Source of the DNA: Colletotrichum lupini
Taxonomy: Eukaryota; Ascomycota; Sordariomycetes; Glomerellales; Glomerellaceae
Direction: 5' to 3'
Length of the DNA: 64,000 nt
Assembly: GCF_023278565.1 (NCBI RefSeq)
Contig: NC_064676.1
Coordinates: forward strand, 1,984,001 to 2,048,000
Part shown: piece after piece, positions 1-13,649 of the stretch
Layout: every line of letters starts with the position of its first letter
Numbering within the stretch: position 1 is the first letter of the stretch
The notes under the pieces: generated by a model
The model's input: the letters and a program-made list of their open reading frames with translations, nothing else
Told to the model about the DNA's origin: nothing
Database searches by the model: none
Program-made: the position numbers and the translations under genes

Positions 1-166
1 GATTAAATAGTAAGTTCGATTTTTAGCTTTAAGTAGGTACTTAAAATTAAGAATAATTAATACTATCCTTTATTATAAAAAGGAATTATTATTTAGCTAA
101 ATTAAATATTCTTCTTTTTATAATAGTAAATACCTCGTTATAATAATTTTATAAAGAAGTTCTAGT
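1..166 (-). mobile_element. Old Ty3/gypsy element, C-terminal tail fragment
   Basis: On the minus strand the reading frame of the fragment at 6489-7322 continues here once copy A and one TAGT are removed. The join gives a chromo-like segment (L-E-G-L-S-K-stop-Y-K followed by L-E-L). The element runs off the left edge of the window, so its 3' LTR is not visible. Frame continuity across the join is seen directly; the chromo-like label rests on resemblance. Confidence 0.75.
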
Positions 167-389
167 TATTACGAAAGGGAACTCGAGGTAGGTCGGAACG
201 TTATTATATTAACCTAATTAACTAAAGACTTAACGTAAAAAGGGAAAAAATAGAATAGTAAGTAGAAGCTAGTAAGCTAGCCCTTTGGGCCTAGCGGTCT
301 AGCTCGTTACGTAATTACTAAGAGCTTAGCCTCGTAGCCTAAGGCTAAGCTATAGGGCCTATAAGGCCTTAGTACTTATTATTATAATA
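167..389 (-). repeat. LTR of copy A (element 3' side)
   Basis: 223 bp. It matches the seven other LTRs in the window apart from C/G to T/A changes. Its inner edge adjoins the purine-rich tract. Confidence 0.92.
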
Positions 390-3300
390 TTACCCCCCCC
401 TCTATACTAGAGGGCGCTATTTATAATATTAAAAAAATAAACTTCTAAATTACTCTTTATTTTAGCGAATCTATAGCTATAATTACTATTATTATATTAT
501 TATCCTCTTTTAATAATAATAAATCGCTAGCCGCGGTAGCTTCTATTTATATATTTAAGTTCCGTAGCGGGCCCTTAGTAGTTAGGTATTAGTAATAGAA
601 CGCTTAGAGCGCCGCTAGTATATATCTAAAGCTCTTTATATTATACTAAGTCGGATCCGTATCGTACCCCTTTTAATCCGCTTAGTACTATAGTTTTCCT
701 TTATATAAGCATAATTTAACGACCTCTAAGACCTCGTACTCTAGTTCGTTATTATTATTAATAATTAGTAATAGCGGGTCTTAGTTCTATTTAAGTAATA
801 GGTCGTTAATAACCTTTTTTAGCTTATTTAAGTAGAAGACCGGGTATACTTAGCTACTTACTAATAGTTCTATAATCTATATACCCCCCTATCCGGTATT
901 AATAATAAGCTATAGCCCGGCTTATAGCTATTATAGTTTATTCGTATCGGCGGACTTTTAATACGAGGTATTAATAAAGACCCGGTCTCTTAGCTTTAGG
1001 TCGTCCGGGCGCTAGTAGTAGTTAGTATACTTTTTATATCGTACCTAAGCGACCTTTATATTACCCTTAGTAGTCTCCTAGGCCTCGTATATCCCTTAGG
1101 CTATACGCTACGTATTAATATAATTTAGCTTTTCTTTTATAGAGCCGAATTAGCGGGTTTATTTAAACTAATTAAAAAAGAGCCGTAGCTAATAACCGAA
1201 TTCTATTTTATATAATAATAGCCCTATAGTCTTACTAAGCTAAGTAGTATAGGTAAAGTCGACCGTAGGTAGTATATTACTTTAGTTATTTTAATATTAG
1301 TTAATTAATAGTCTTAACTATTATAGGATATATTAGTTTAGTACTTCTATTTAGCCGTCTATTTAGGGGTAGTCGGCCGTTAATAGCTATAGCTTAACCC
1401 CGTAAATCTTATAAAGTTCCCTCTAGAAGTTAGAGATAAATTAGGGGCCTTAGTTTAATATAATAGTCTTTAGTAAGCCGAAGATAAGTAGTACCCGTTC
1501 GTAAAATATTTAGCTTATATCTTTTATTATAATAGTTTTATAATAAGGAATAAACATCGCCCTCTTACCTAGGCGGTCTATTACTACCTAAATATTATCG
1601 AATCCTTTTTAATTAGTAGGGATAGTTATAAAGTTAATAAAAATGTGCTACTACGGGTAGTTAGGTACTAAAAGTAGCCTTAGCTCCCCCGGGGGCTTGT
1701 CGCGCGGCTTTTATAATTAGTAATAGGTATAATAGTTCTATATATATTAATAAGTATTTACTATTAGGCCCGGCTAGTAGTATTACTACTTAATTATTTT
1801 TATAACCTTATTATGCCCTAGGTAGGCGAGGAGCTTTTATTTATAGACCTCGCAAATAACTATAATATAAAGGTTCTCTTTTTTAAGTATTACGAGCTTC
1901 CTATTTATTATTAGTAATCCGTTATTTTAAATAAATTAGTACTCGCGCCCTTCGGCCGCTAGCGCTCGTATTAGCGCAAGGGACGCTATAATAAGGTCTT
2001 TATTAAGTTTTAAAATCTTTTTTACTAATAAATACCCTTAGAACTCGTTTTTTAATAAGAGCGAGCTAATTATAAACTATAATTAACTAACTACGGCGCT
2101 TAATAGTGCCTATAGCTCTGCTACGATATTAGGAGATAATAGTCTTAGTAATAAGAGGACTTAGGTCCTATTAGCCTCTTTTAGTACTTATTAAGTACGG
2201 ATATCCTCTATTTTCTATAATAAGGCGTTAGCTAGTACGTTCTCTTTCCCTAGGTAGTAATAGATCTAAAAATTAAAGTCCGTTAGCGTGCCGGCCTAGC
2301 GGGCTTATTATAAGTTAAGTAGGCGCTTAGTTATAAAAAATAGTAATAGCTAATAGTCTATAATAACGTCGAACTTATATTCGTAGTTTATAAGCTCTGC
2401 GCGCTATTTTTTTAAATATAGTATTATTATTAGTATTTCCTTATTATAAATAGCGTAATTAAGCTCTACGCCGCTTATCGTTTTTAAATAAAAAGTTACT
2501 AAGTACTATAACCTATTTTCCTCTTATTATTATAGTAGCGCTCCGGTATATACTAAGTTAGAGGCGTTAGTTTTTAGCCGCGTTAGTAGCTCTAGCTTAA
2601 AATAATAAAAAATTAGCGCTAACGTTAGTACTAGCTTTATAGCCTTAAAGGCCGTCTCGTAGTTAGTATTAAAATTAAAAAGAACTCCCTTATTTATTAA
2701 TTTTATAAGGGGCCTAGCTAAGCGGCCGTAATCCCTTATAAATCTCTTATAGAAGTTATAAAACCTAAGGAAAGACTAAATACCCTTAAGTAATATAAGT
2801 AGCTTCTAATCTCTAACTATAAAGACTTTCTTCTTATTAAGCTATATACTTTTTATAAAAACTACGAAGCCTAGGTACTTTATAAAAGTAATACTAAATT
2901 TATATTTCTTAATATCCGCTTATAAGCCTACTTTTTATAAGCGGTCTAGTACTTTAATAACGTATTCCTAGTACTAGAGGGGGTCGTTTAAAAAGATTAG
3001 GATATTATTTATATACGCTATATAAAAGTTATCTAAGTACTTTATTAGTATCTCGTTTATATATCGTTAGTACGTAATAAGCCCGTTATAGAGCCCGAAG
3101 GGTACTATTTTATACTTATATACCTTATAACGGGTTCTAAACGTTATTAAGTCCTCGGAGGCTAGGTCGAGGCGAATATAATAAAAGGCCTATTTAATAT
3201 TTAGTTTAATAAATACCTTTACTTTACTTAGCCGTACGAGGGTCTTATTAATAAGCGGTAATAAGTAGCAGTCTTTTTTTATAACCTTATTTAGCTTATA

Positions 3301-6265
3301 GAAGTTAATATAAAAGCGTAGACTACTATTATACTTTTTTATAAATAGCGTCGGCGACGCAAAAGGAGCATTACCTAGCTCGATAAATCCTTTTTATAAG
3401 TGCTCTAGTAAATAGGCTCTTATAGCCTTTAGCTCTAGTACTAATTACTTATATAAAGGGTAGTAGGTTAGCTTCTCTTTATTACTATTTAGGAGCTCGA
3501 TTTTATAATTATATAGCTTATAAAGTATAAGTATATCGCTAGCCGCTTTATTAAAAACGTCGGTCTAGGGCCGTAAGTACTTTAGTAAGTTAGTTATTAT
3601 AAGGTTATAAATAACTTAGTTATCGTCGTATAAGGGGTCCGCCTCCTCCTTTTTATTTTCTATAATACGGTCTAGCTTATAGAGTAATATAGAGCCTATT
3701 TTAATATCGTTCTACTTTAGGTTCTTTTTAAATACGGGAGCGTTAATAAAGGTAATATTTATTTATAATACTACTAAGTATAGTTTTTACTATCTAATCC
3801 TCTTTATAGGGGCGATAGTAATACTATTAAGGGCGCGTTCTATTTTCTTTATATTTTTAGCCTTATCTAACTACTATATCTAACGGGCTATTATTTTTAG
3901 TAGGCGTAGTAATATCCTAATTAGCGTGCCCTTCGCTTATTATTACTAAAGCTTTTAGTTATAGCGGGTTATATTTATCTTAAATAAGTCTTATTAGCAA
4001 TCGGCGTCGATTTAGTATTATACGTCGATAACTTCTGGGGTATATAAGTCCTCGATATCCCTAATAATAATAAAGGGCGTTTCTTATAGTAATAGGTCCT
4101 TAGGCTATATTAGCCGTTAGCGGCGAATATTAAGGTTTACCCCGTAGTATTTAAACTACTTTTACTTTAAAATTAGGTCGTAGCGGCTCGTATTAAGCTA
4201 AAAGAGGGGTGCTTTTAAAAAGACCTATCGATTAATATATAGGTTAGCGGTTTATATTATACTAATATTATTTAATCGCTCTTTATTAAACCTAGTAGTA
4301 GGGATTAAGTATAATAATTTATAAAATAGGGCCGCGCAGAACTATTATAATAAAGGGGTTACGCGGTTATTTATAAATTTATACTTATTAACTCCCGTAT
4401 TAAATAAGGCTCTTAGGTAAATTCTATATTTATTAAATACTAATATAAGCTCTATTTTAAGGGGCTAACCCCTTACGAGATCCTATAAGTTTACTAAATT
4501 AATTATTAATTTTCCGTCCTTTCTATACGTATCTCCTAGCTAGGAGTTTATTTTTATTAGGGGGTCTAGTTTTCTAAACCCGACTCTATTTTAATAAGGC
4601 CCGCAGTAGTGTTAATAGTAGTTATAATAGTCTTCGGCTTCTTAGGGTAGTCCTTAGAGATATATTTAGTATTATTATAAATAAAGTAAGTACTATTATC
4701 CTTAAGCTTTTAATATAGGGCTTTAGAAATCGTCTCGCGGGTAGAAGTATAACCTTAGTCCTATTTAGTACTTTTAGTACTTCTATTATTTCCGCTACTT
4801 TTATTATTTCTATTATTTCTATCTAAGGTCTAGTAAGTCTAATTAAAAACTTTAACCGCGCGGTCCTTTATAAAAGGGGGCTATATTACGTTAGTTAGCT
4901 AAGTAACGTACTTAGTATATTTTTAAAAAGTAGCCGTATTATTTAAGTACTTTAATATAGCTTAGTTATGAAGATATATAAGTAGCTTATTATAAAAACG
5001 GCGCTTTTACTAGGACTTTAGAAGCTTATTAATACGCGCGAGCTTAGCGAATATAGAGCGCTTTTAGTAAACGTTTTTAAACGTAATTATAAGTACGTCT
5101 AGCTTATAGCTAGCGTCGTTTATAATAATCGGGCTAATATAAGCTAACTTAAGCTCGTAGAGTAGCTACTTAGCTATAATAATCTCGTTAAAAGTTAGTA
5201 ATAAGTATATAAACTCCGTAGCGCTATTTCTAATCTTATTAATAATATACTCTAAGTAGTACCTATTTATATTATAATTAGCGTTCTTTAAGCGCTTCGT
5301 AATATACTAAAGCTAGTAATCGAACTTAAGGCTAGTATTATTATTTATAAAAATAAGTACGTTAGGTATTTTTTAAAAGCCATAGGTAACGGGATAGGAC
5401 GAGGCTAGAGTAGTCTTATAGCTACCCTACGTTTTTAAATATACTAGCCGCTATTTTAGTATATTAAGAGTAGTAGTATCCTAAATAGAGCTAGCTTAGG
5501 AGCCGTTTTCTAATTACTTTAGCTTTTTAGTTATAGCTATATTATTAATATAAGCTTAAGTAAGGGCTTTTTTTATAATACGGAGCTCTATAATAATAAT
5601 ATACGTAAAGTCGAGGTTTTTATAAGTTATTACGTATAGGTACTTAGTACTATTACTTAGCTAGCTAATAGCGGATACTAAGACCTGCTCTAATTAGTAC
5701 TAAGCGATACGTATTTTTAACTACTATTCGATCTACTTAAGTAGGGTCTTTTCGTCGTTTTTAAAGTATAGCTTTTAAATAAGGTCGAGGTCGATATACT
5801 ACTTAGTATTCTTTTTAAAGAGGATATTATCGTAGATATAAATAGGTAAAGTAAGCTAGTTAGTTACGTTACTAAGGTACGCTAGGCGATCGGCCTAAGT
5901 AGTAAAAAGTAAAAAGCGCTCTATTAGCTAGTTAAATAGTACGACCTCTAGGTCGATAACTAAGAGCTTAGCGCCTTTATTAGGGCCTACGACGCTCTAT
6001 TAGGACTCGTAGAGGCGGCGGCTTTATTAAAAACTATTAATATAAAGGGAGACCTAGCCTCCCTAGCTATATTCTCTAACTATTATATTTAGTAAAGGGG
6101 GTATATATTTAAAGAGTATTAATTACGCTACTTACGTATAATTAATTTAACTAGCTATCGCTTAGCTCTCTTATACGCTTTCTTAATAGGGGTAGCTAGT
6201 AATTAATTAATTAAGATATTATCGTTCTATTTCTAAAGAATAGTTAATTAAGTAATGTTAAGTAG

Positions 6266-6488
6266 TATTACGAAAAGGAACTCGAGGTAGGTCGGAACGC
6301 TATTATATTAACCTAATTAACTAAAGACTTAACGTAAAGAGGGAAAAAATAGAATAGTAAGTAAAAGCTAGTAAGCTAGCCCTTTAGGCCTAGCGGTCTA
6401 GCTTATTACGTAACTACTAGGAGCTTAGCCTCGTAACTTAAGGCTAAGCTATAGGGCCCATAGGGCCCTAGTGCCCACTACCGTAACA
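6266..6488 (-). repeat. LTR of copy A (element 5' side)
   Basis: 223 bp. It ends in gtaaca, the least decayed terminus of the family apart from copy D's outer LTR. It is followed directly by the target duplication TAGT. Confidence 0.92.
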
Positions 6489-7322
6489 TAGTTACTATTT
6501 ATATTATTTACTTAGTCCCTCTAATTATAATAAGAACTATAATTTATTCTTATTTTATTAGACGTTAATAATTTTCTTTAGTAAATTAATAAATAAAATT
6601 ACTATTAGTATTAGTAATACTCGTCCGTAAATATTAAGTAGTAGTACTAGTTCTAAGTAGTTAATTAAGATTATATTATATATTTTTACGTATTAAGATA
6701 AGTCGAGCTTATATACGAGTTATTTAACCCGTTTAAAAATTATAAAAGGCCTAGTATATTATTATAAGTATTTCTTTTTTAGCGTAGTTAATTATAGTAT
6801 ATTATAACCGCGGTATAGTCTTAGTATAATACGTTATCTAACCTCGAAAAATTTAATAAGGCGCTTCTAGTTATAATATAATTTTATTTAGACGGTTATA
6901 ATAATAATAGCATCGTATACTTTAAGTCGTATCTCTAGTTTAGTTAGTAGTTTATCTATTACGTCTATAATTACGTTAATAATATTATTAAGAGTAAATC
7001 CTAAAATAATTTCGTTAGGTAACTTAGTTATTATTACTAATTTATTATTAATCTCGAATTATAATTAGGGAATACTACTGGGCTATTAGTTTAGAGATTC
7101 TAGCGATATAAAGTATATTCGTAATACTAACTTAATTATAAAATTTATCTATTTAATCTAGCTATTAGTCTAGGGATAGTAGGCTATTAAGTATAATAGT
7201 TTATTACCGTACTTATTTTATATATATTTTTATATTATAAAAAGGAATTTAGGGTTTCTATTACTTAGGATTACTTTTAGTAATCCCTAGTTATAGCGCT
7301 ATAAAAAGTTTATTAATAACGT
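6489..7322 (-). mobile_element. Old Ty3/gypsy element, integrase C-half and chromo-like region
   Basis: Read on the minus strand from 7322 down, the decayed frame gives integrase core features: a degraded S-D-R-N-P-K-F block, then Y-G-N-K-L-L-Y-L-I-A-Y-Y-P (from Y-x-x-A-Y-H-P), then L-P-N-E-I-I-L-G-F-T, then the R-P-F-I-I...Y-K-L-D segment typical of the post-integrase GPF/Y-like region. Internal stops are at former CAA/CAG/TGG codons. It continues in frame from the fragment at 13650-15379 across copy B, and into the fragment at 1-166 across copy A. Confidence 0.85.
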
Positions 7323-7546
7323 TATTACGGTAGTAGGTATTAGGGCCCCTGTGGGCCCCGTGGCTTAGCCTTAGGCTACGAGGCTAAGCTCTTAGTAGTT
7401 ACGTAACGAGCTAGACTGCTAGGCCTAAAGGGCTAGCTCGCTAGCTTCTACTTACTATTCTATTTTTTCCCTTTTTATATTAAGTCTTTAGTTAATTAGG
7501 TTAATATAGTAGCGTTCTGACCTACTTTAAGTTCCTTTTCGTAATA
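7323..7546 (+). repeat. LTR of copy B (5')
   Basis: 224 bp, starting tattacgg (from TGTTACGG) and ending cgtaata. The internal sequence then begins ctacttaacg, with no TGG-type primer-binding site visible. Confidence 0.92.
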
Positions 7547-10500
7547 CTACTTAACGTTACTTAATTAACTATTCTTTAGAAATAAAACGATAATATCTTA
7601 ATTAATTAACTACTTATTATATTAACTAGCTACCCCTATTAAAAAAGCGTATAAGAGAGCTAAGTAATAGCTAACTAAATTAATTATATATAAGTAGCGT
7701 AATTAATACCCCTTAAATATATACCCCCTTTACTAAATACGATAGTTAGAGGATATAGTTAGGGAGGCTAGGTCTCCCTTTATACTAACGGCTTTTAGTA
7801 AAGTTACTATTTTTACGAGTCCTAATAGAGCGTCGTAGGCCCTAATAAAGGCACTGAGCTCCTAGTTATCGACCCTAAGGTCGCGCTATTTAACTAGTTA
7901 ATAGAGCGCTTTTTACTTTTTATTACTTAGGCCGATTACTTAGCGTACCTTAGCGACGTAGCTAACTAGCTTACTTCGCTTATTTATATCTATAATAATA
8001 TCCTCTTTAAAAAGAATACTAAGTAGTATATTAACCTCGATATTATTTAAGAACTATATTTTAAAAACGATAAAAAGACCCTGCTTAAATAGATCGAATA
8101 GTAGCTAAAGATGCGCATTATTTAGTATTAATTAGAGTAGGTCCTAGCTTTTATTATTAGCTAGCTAAGTAATAGTACGGAGCGCCTATACGTAATAACC
8201 CGTAAGAACCTCGACCTTATATATATTACTATTATAGAGCTCCGTATTATAAAAGAAGCCCTTACCCGAGCTTATATTAATAATATAACTATAGCTAAAA
8301 AACTAAAATAATTAGAGAACGGCTCCTAGGCTAGCTCTATTTAAGATATTACTACTTTTAGTGCGCTAGAGTAATAGTTAGTATATTTAAAAACGCAAAG
8401 TAGCTACGAGACTACTCTAGCCTCGTCCTATCTTATTACCTACGGCTCTTAGAAAATACCTAACGTACTTATTTTTATAAATAATAATACTAGCCTTAAG
8501 TTTAATTACTAGCTCTAGCGTATTATAAAGCGCTTAAAAAATACTAACTATAGTATAAATAGGTACTACTTAGAGTATATTATTAATAAGATTAGAGGTA
8601 GTACTACGGAGTTTATATACTTAATACTAACCTCTAACGAGATTATTACGGCTAAGTAGTTACTTTATAAGCTTAAGTCGGCTTATACTAGCCTAACTAT
8701 TATAAACGACGCTAATCGTAAGCTAGATATACTCGTAATTATACTTAAAAACGTTTATTAAAAGCGCTCTATATTTACTAAGCTCGCGCGTATTAGTAAG
8801 CTTTTAAAGTCTTAATAAAAGCGCCGTTTTTATAATAAGCTACTTATATATTTTCGTAACTAGGCTATATTAAAGTACTTAGATAATACGGCTACTTTTT
8901 AAAAATATACTAAGTACGTTACTTAGCTAGTTAACGTAATATAGCCCCCTTTTATAAAGGACTGCTTAGTTAAGGTTTCTAGTTAAACCTGCTAGACCTT
9001 AAGTAAAAATAATAAAAATAGCGGAAATAATAGAGGTATTAGAAGTATTAAATAGGACTAAGGTCGTACTTCTACCTATAAAACGATCCCTAAAGCCCTA
9101 TATTAAAAACTTAAGGATAGTAGCGCTTATTTTATTTATAACGATACTAAATATATTTCTAAGGACTACCCTAAGAAGCTAAAGACTACTATAGCCGCTA
9201 TTAACGCTACCGAGGGCCTTACTAAGATAGAGTCGGGTTCGGAAAACTAGAACTTTTAATAAAAGTAAACTCCTAGCTAGGGGATATATATAAAAAGGAC
9301 GAAAGATTAGTAATTAATTTAATAAACTTATAGGATCTTATAGGGGGCTAGCCCTTTAACATAGAGCTTATATTAGTATTTAATAAATATAGAATTTGCC
9401 TAAGAGCCTTACTTAATACGGGAGCTAATAAGTACGGATTTATAAATAACCGCGTAACCCCTCTATTATAACGGTTCTGCGCAGCCCTATTTTATAAATT
9501 ATAACGCCTAATCCTTACTACTGGATTTAATAAAGAGCGATTAAATAATACTAACGTAGTATAGACCGCTAACCTATATATTAATTAACGGGTCCTTCTA
9601 AAAACACCCCTCTTTTAGCTTAATACAGGCCGCTACGACCTAATCCTAAGGTAAAAGTAGTTCGAATACTACGGGGTAAACCCTAATATTCGCTACTCAC
9701 GTTTAATATAGCTAGAGGACCTACCGTTATAAAAAACGCCCTTTATTATCGTTAGGGATATCGAGGACCTATATACCCTAGAAGTTATTAACGTATAATA
9801 CTAAATTAACGCCGACTATTAGTAAGACCTATTTAAAATAAATATAACCCGCTATAACTAAAAGCTTTAGTAGTAGCGGGCAAAGGGTATACCGATTAAG
9901 ATATTACTATACCCGCTAAAAATAATAGCCCGTTAAATATAGCGGTTAGACGAGGCTAAGAATACGAAGAAGATAGAACGTGCTCTTAATAGTACTAATA
10001 TTACCCCTATAGAGAGGGCTAGGTAGTAAAAACTATACTTAGTAATAATATAAATAGATATTACCTTTATTAGCGCTCCCGCTTTTAAAAAAAACCTAAG
10101 GTAGAACGACGTTGAAATAGGCTCTATATTATTTTATAAGCTTAACTATATTATAAAAAATAAAAAGGAGGAGGTAGACCTTTTATATAACGACGACTAG
10201 GTTACTCATAACTTTATAATAACGAACTTATTAAAGTATTTGCGGCCCTAGACCGACGTTTTTAATAAGGCTACTAGCGATATACTAGCGCTTTATAGGC
10301 TATATAACTATAAGATTAAGCTCTTAAATAGTAGTAAAGAGAAGCTAACTTACTACCCTCTATATAAGTAGTTAGTACCCGAGCTAAAAGCTATAAGGGC
10401 CTATTTACTAAAATATTTATAAAAAGGATTTATCGAGCTAAGTAATACTCTTTTTATATTACCGACGCTATTTATAAAGAAGTATAATAGTAGCTTACGC

Positions 10501-13425
10501 TTTTATATTAACTTCCGTAAGCTTAATAAGGTTATAAAAAAAGACCGCTACTTATTATTATTTATTAATAAGACCCTCGCGTAGCTAAGTAGGGCGAAGG
10601 TATTTACTAAGCTAAATATTAAATAGGCCTTTTACTATATCCGACTCGACCTAGCCTCTAAGGACTTAACGATATTTAAAACCCGCTATAGGGCGTATAA
10701 GTATAAAGTAGTACCTTTTAAACTTTATAATAAGCTTATTACGTACTAACGATATATAAACGAGATATTAATAGAGTACTTAGATAACTTCTATATAATA
10801 TATATAAACGATATCTTAATCTTTTTTAACGACCCCCTCTAGTACTAAGAGTACGTTATTAAAGTACTAGACCGCTTATAGAAAGTAGGCTTATAAGCGG
10901 ATATTAAGAAGTACGAATTTAGCGTTATTTTTACGAAGTACCTAGGCTTTATAGTTTTAATTAAAAGTATATAGCTAGATAAGGAAAAAGTTTTTATAAT
11001 TAAAGACTAAAAACTACTTATATTACTTAAGGGTATTTAGTTTTTCCTCGGGTTTTATAACTTTTATAAGAGGTTTATAAAGAATTACGGCTACTTAGCT
11101 AGGCCCCTTACGAGGCTAATAAGTAAGGGAGTTCTTTTTAACTTTAGCGCCGGTTATAAAATAGCCTTTAAGGCTATAAAGCTAGCGCTAACGTCGGTAC
11201 TTATCTTTTATTACTTTATACTAAAGCTATTAACGCGGTTAAAAATAGATATTTCTAACTTAATATACGCCGAGGCGTTATTATAGTAATAAGAGGATAA
11301 TAGGTTATAATACTTAGTAGCCTTTTGCTTAAAGATAATAAGCGGCGTAGAGCTTAATTATACTATTTATAATAAAAAAATACTAATAATAGTACTATAC
11401 TTAGAAAAATAGCGCGCGGAGCTCGTAAGTTATAAATATAGGTTCGACGTTATTATAAACTATTAGCTACTACTATTTTTTATAATTAAGCGCCTATTTA
11501 ACTTATAATAAGCCCGCTAGGCTAGTATGCTAGCGGACTTTAATTTTTAAATCTACTACTACCCGGAGAAGGAGAATATACTAACTAACGCCCTTTTATA
11601 AAAAATAAAAAATATTTATACTTAGTAAGTACTAAAAAAGGCTAATAGGACATAAGTCCTTATATTACTAGGACTACTATTTCTTAATATTATAGCGGAG
11701 CTACGGGCGCTACTAAGCGCCGCCGTTAGCTAACTATAGCTTATAATTAGCTTACTTTTATTAAAAAACGAGCTATAGGGGTACTTATTAATAAAAAAGA
11801 TTCTAAAGCTTAATAAGGACCTTATTATAGCGTCTCTCGTGCTAATACGAGCGCTAATAACTAAAGGACGCGAGCGCTAGTCTATTTAAAACGACGGATT
11901 ATTAGTAATAAATAGGAAACTCGTAATACTTAAAGAGGAGAACCTCTATATTATAGTTATTCGCAAGGTTTACGAATAGAAACTCCTCGCCTACCCGGGG
12001 CGTAATAAGGTCGTAAAAATAATTAAATAGCGGTACTACTAGCCGGGCCTAATAATAGATACTTATTAGTACGTTTAGAACTACTATACTTATTACTAGT
12101 TATAAAAGCTGCGTAATAAACCCCTAGGGGAGCTAAAACCGCTACTAGTACCTAACTACCCGTAGTAGTATATCTCTACCGACTTTATAACTATCCTTAT
12201 TAATTAAAAAGGATTTAATAATATATAGGTAGTAGTAGACTACCTAGGTAAAAGGGCGATATTTATTCCTTATTATAAGACTATTATAGCGAAAAATATA
12301 AGCTAGATATTTTATAAGCGGGTGCTACCTATCTTCGGCCTATTAGAAACTATTATATCGGACCGAGGCCCCTAATTTATTTTTAACTTCTAAGGGGAGC
12401 TTTATAAGATTTGTAAGGTTAAGTTATAGCTATTAACGGCGGATTATTTATAAATAGACGGCTAAATAGAGGTACTAAACTAGTATATCCTATAGCGGTT
12501 AAGATTACTAGTTAACTAATACTAAGATAATTAGAGTAATATACTATTTATAGTCGACTTTACTTATACTACCTAGCTTAGCAAGACTACGGGGCTATTA
12601 TTATATAAAATAGAATTCGGTTACTAGCTACGGCTTTTTTTTAATTAGTCTAAGCGAACTTACTAATTCGGCTTTACGAAAAAAAAGCTAAACTATACTA
12701 ATACGTAGTATATAGCTTAGAAAATATACGAGGCCTAGGAGATCGCTAGAGGTAATATAAAAGTTACTTAAGTATAATATAAAAAGTATACCGATTACCG
12801 CCGGCGCCCGGACGACTTAAAAATAAGAGACCAGGTCTTTATTAATACCTCGTATTATAAGTCTGCTAATACGAATAAACTATAGTAGCTATAGGCCGGC
12901 CTATAGCCTATTATTAGTACTAAATAGGGGGGTATATAGGTCGTAGAATTGTTAATAAGTAGCTAAGTATACCTAGTTTTTTATTTAAATAAGCTAAAGA
13001 AGGCTACTAACGACCTATTACCTAGGTAGAACTAAGAGCCGTTATTACTAATCGTTAATAATAATAGCGAGCTAGAGTACGAGGTCTCTAAAGTAATTAA
13101 GTTATATTTATATAAAGGAAAGCTATAATACTAAGTAGATTAAAAAGGATACGATATAGATCTAACGTAGTACGATATAAAGAGCTTTAAGTATGCGCTA
13201 GCGGCGCTATAAGCGTTCTATTATTAATACCTAATTACTAAAGGTCTATTACGGAACTTAAATATATAAATAAAAGCCGCCGTAGCTAGCGATTCGCTAT
13301 TACTAAGGGACGACGATAATACGATAATAGTAATTATAACTATAGATTTACTAAAATAAAGGGTAATTAAGAGGTTTATTTTTCGGCGCTGCGGATAGCG
13401 CCCTTTAATATAGAGGGGGGGGTAA

Positions 13426-13649
13426 TATTATAATAATAAGTATTAGGACCCCTATAGGCCCCGTAGCTTAGCCTTAGGCTACGAGGCTAAGCTCTTAGTA
13501 ATTACGTAACGAGCTAGACCGCTAGGCCTAAAGGGCTAGCTCGCTAGCTTCTACTTACTATTCTATTTTTTCTTTTTTTACGTTAAGTCTTTAGTTAATT
13601 AGGTTAATATAGTAGCGTTCTAACTTGCCTTAAGTTCCCTTTCGTAATA
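13426..13649 (+). repeat. LTR of copy B (3')
   Basis: 224 bp, preceded by the purine tract and followed by the ACGT duplication. Confidence 0.92.

Larger units (their letters stand above)
167..6488 (-). mobile_element. Ty3/gypsy chromovirus LTR retrotransposon, copy A (RIP-dead)
   Basis: Complete element of 6,322 bp in minus orientation. LTRs lie at 167-389 and 6266-6488, and an exact 4-bp duplication TAGT lies at 163-166 and 6489-6492. The right end still reads gtaaca, showing the undamaged LTR terminus. A purine-rich tract (minus strand) adjoins the 3' LTR at about 390-405. By alignment with copy B, the CCHC knuckle falls near 4640-4685, the RT YxDD motif (now Y-I-N-N) near 3002-3013 and the chromodomain near 570-740. 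All frames are broken by RIP stops. It sits inside the C-terminal coding region of an older retroelement. Confidence 0.92.
7323..13649 (+). mobile_element. Ty3/gypsy chromovirus LTR retrotransposon, copy B (RIP-dead)
   Basis: Complete element of 6,327 bp, plus strand, with LTRs 7323-7546 and 13426-13649 and an exact ACGT duplication at 7319-7322 and 13650-13653. Decayed domains appear in canonical order. A gag CCHC knuckle lies at 9128-9169 (Y-F-I-Y-N-D-T-K-Y-I-S-K-D-Y, each Y standing where C or H is expected). A protease N-T-G-A (from D-T-G-A) lies near 9430. RT runs from about 10471, with YxDD now Y-I-N-D at 10801-10812. RNase H is at about 11240-11600 and integrase at about 11930-12650. 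A chromodomain (Y-stop-V-D-stop-K-G-Y-D) is near 13075-13240. A purine tract (agaggggggggtaa) precedes the 3' LTR. Integrase before chromodomain, after RT/RNase H, is the Ty3/gypsy chromovirus order. No open frame remains. Confidence 0.94.
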
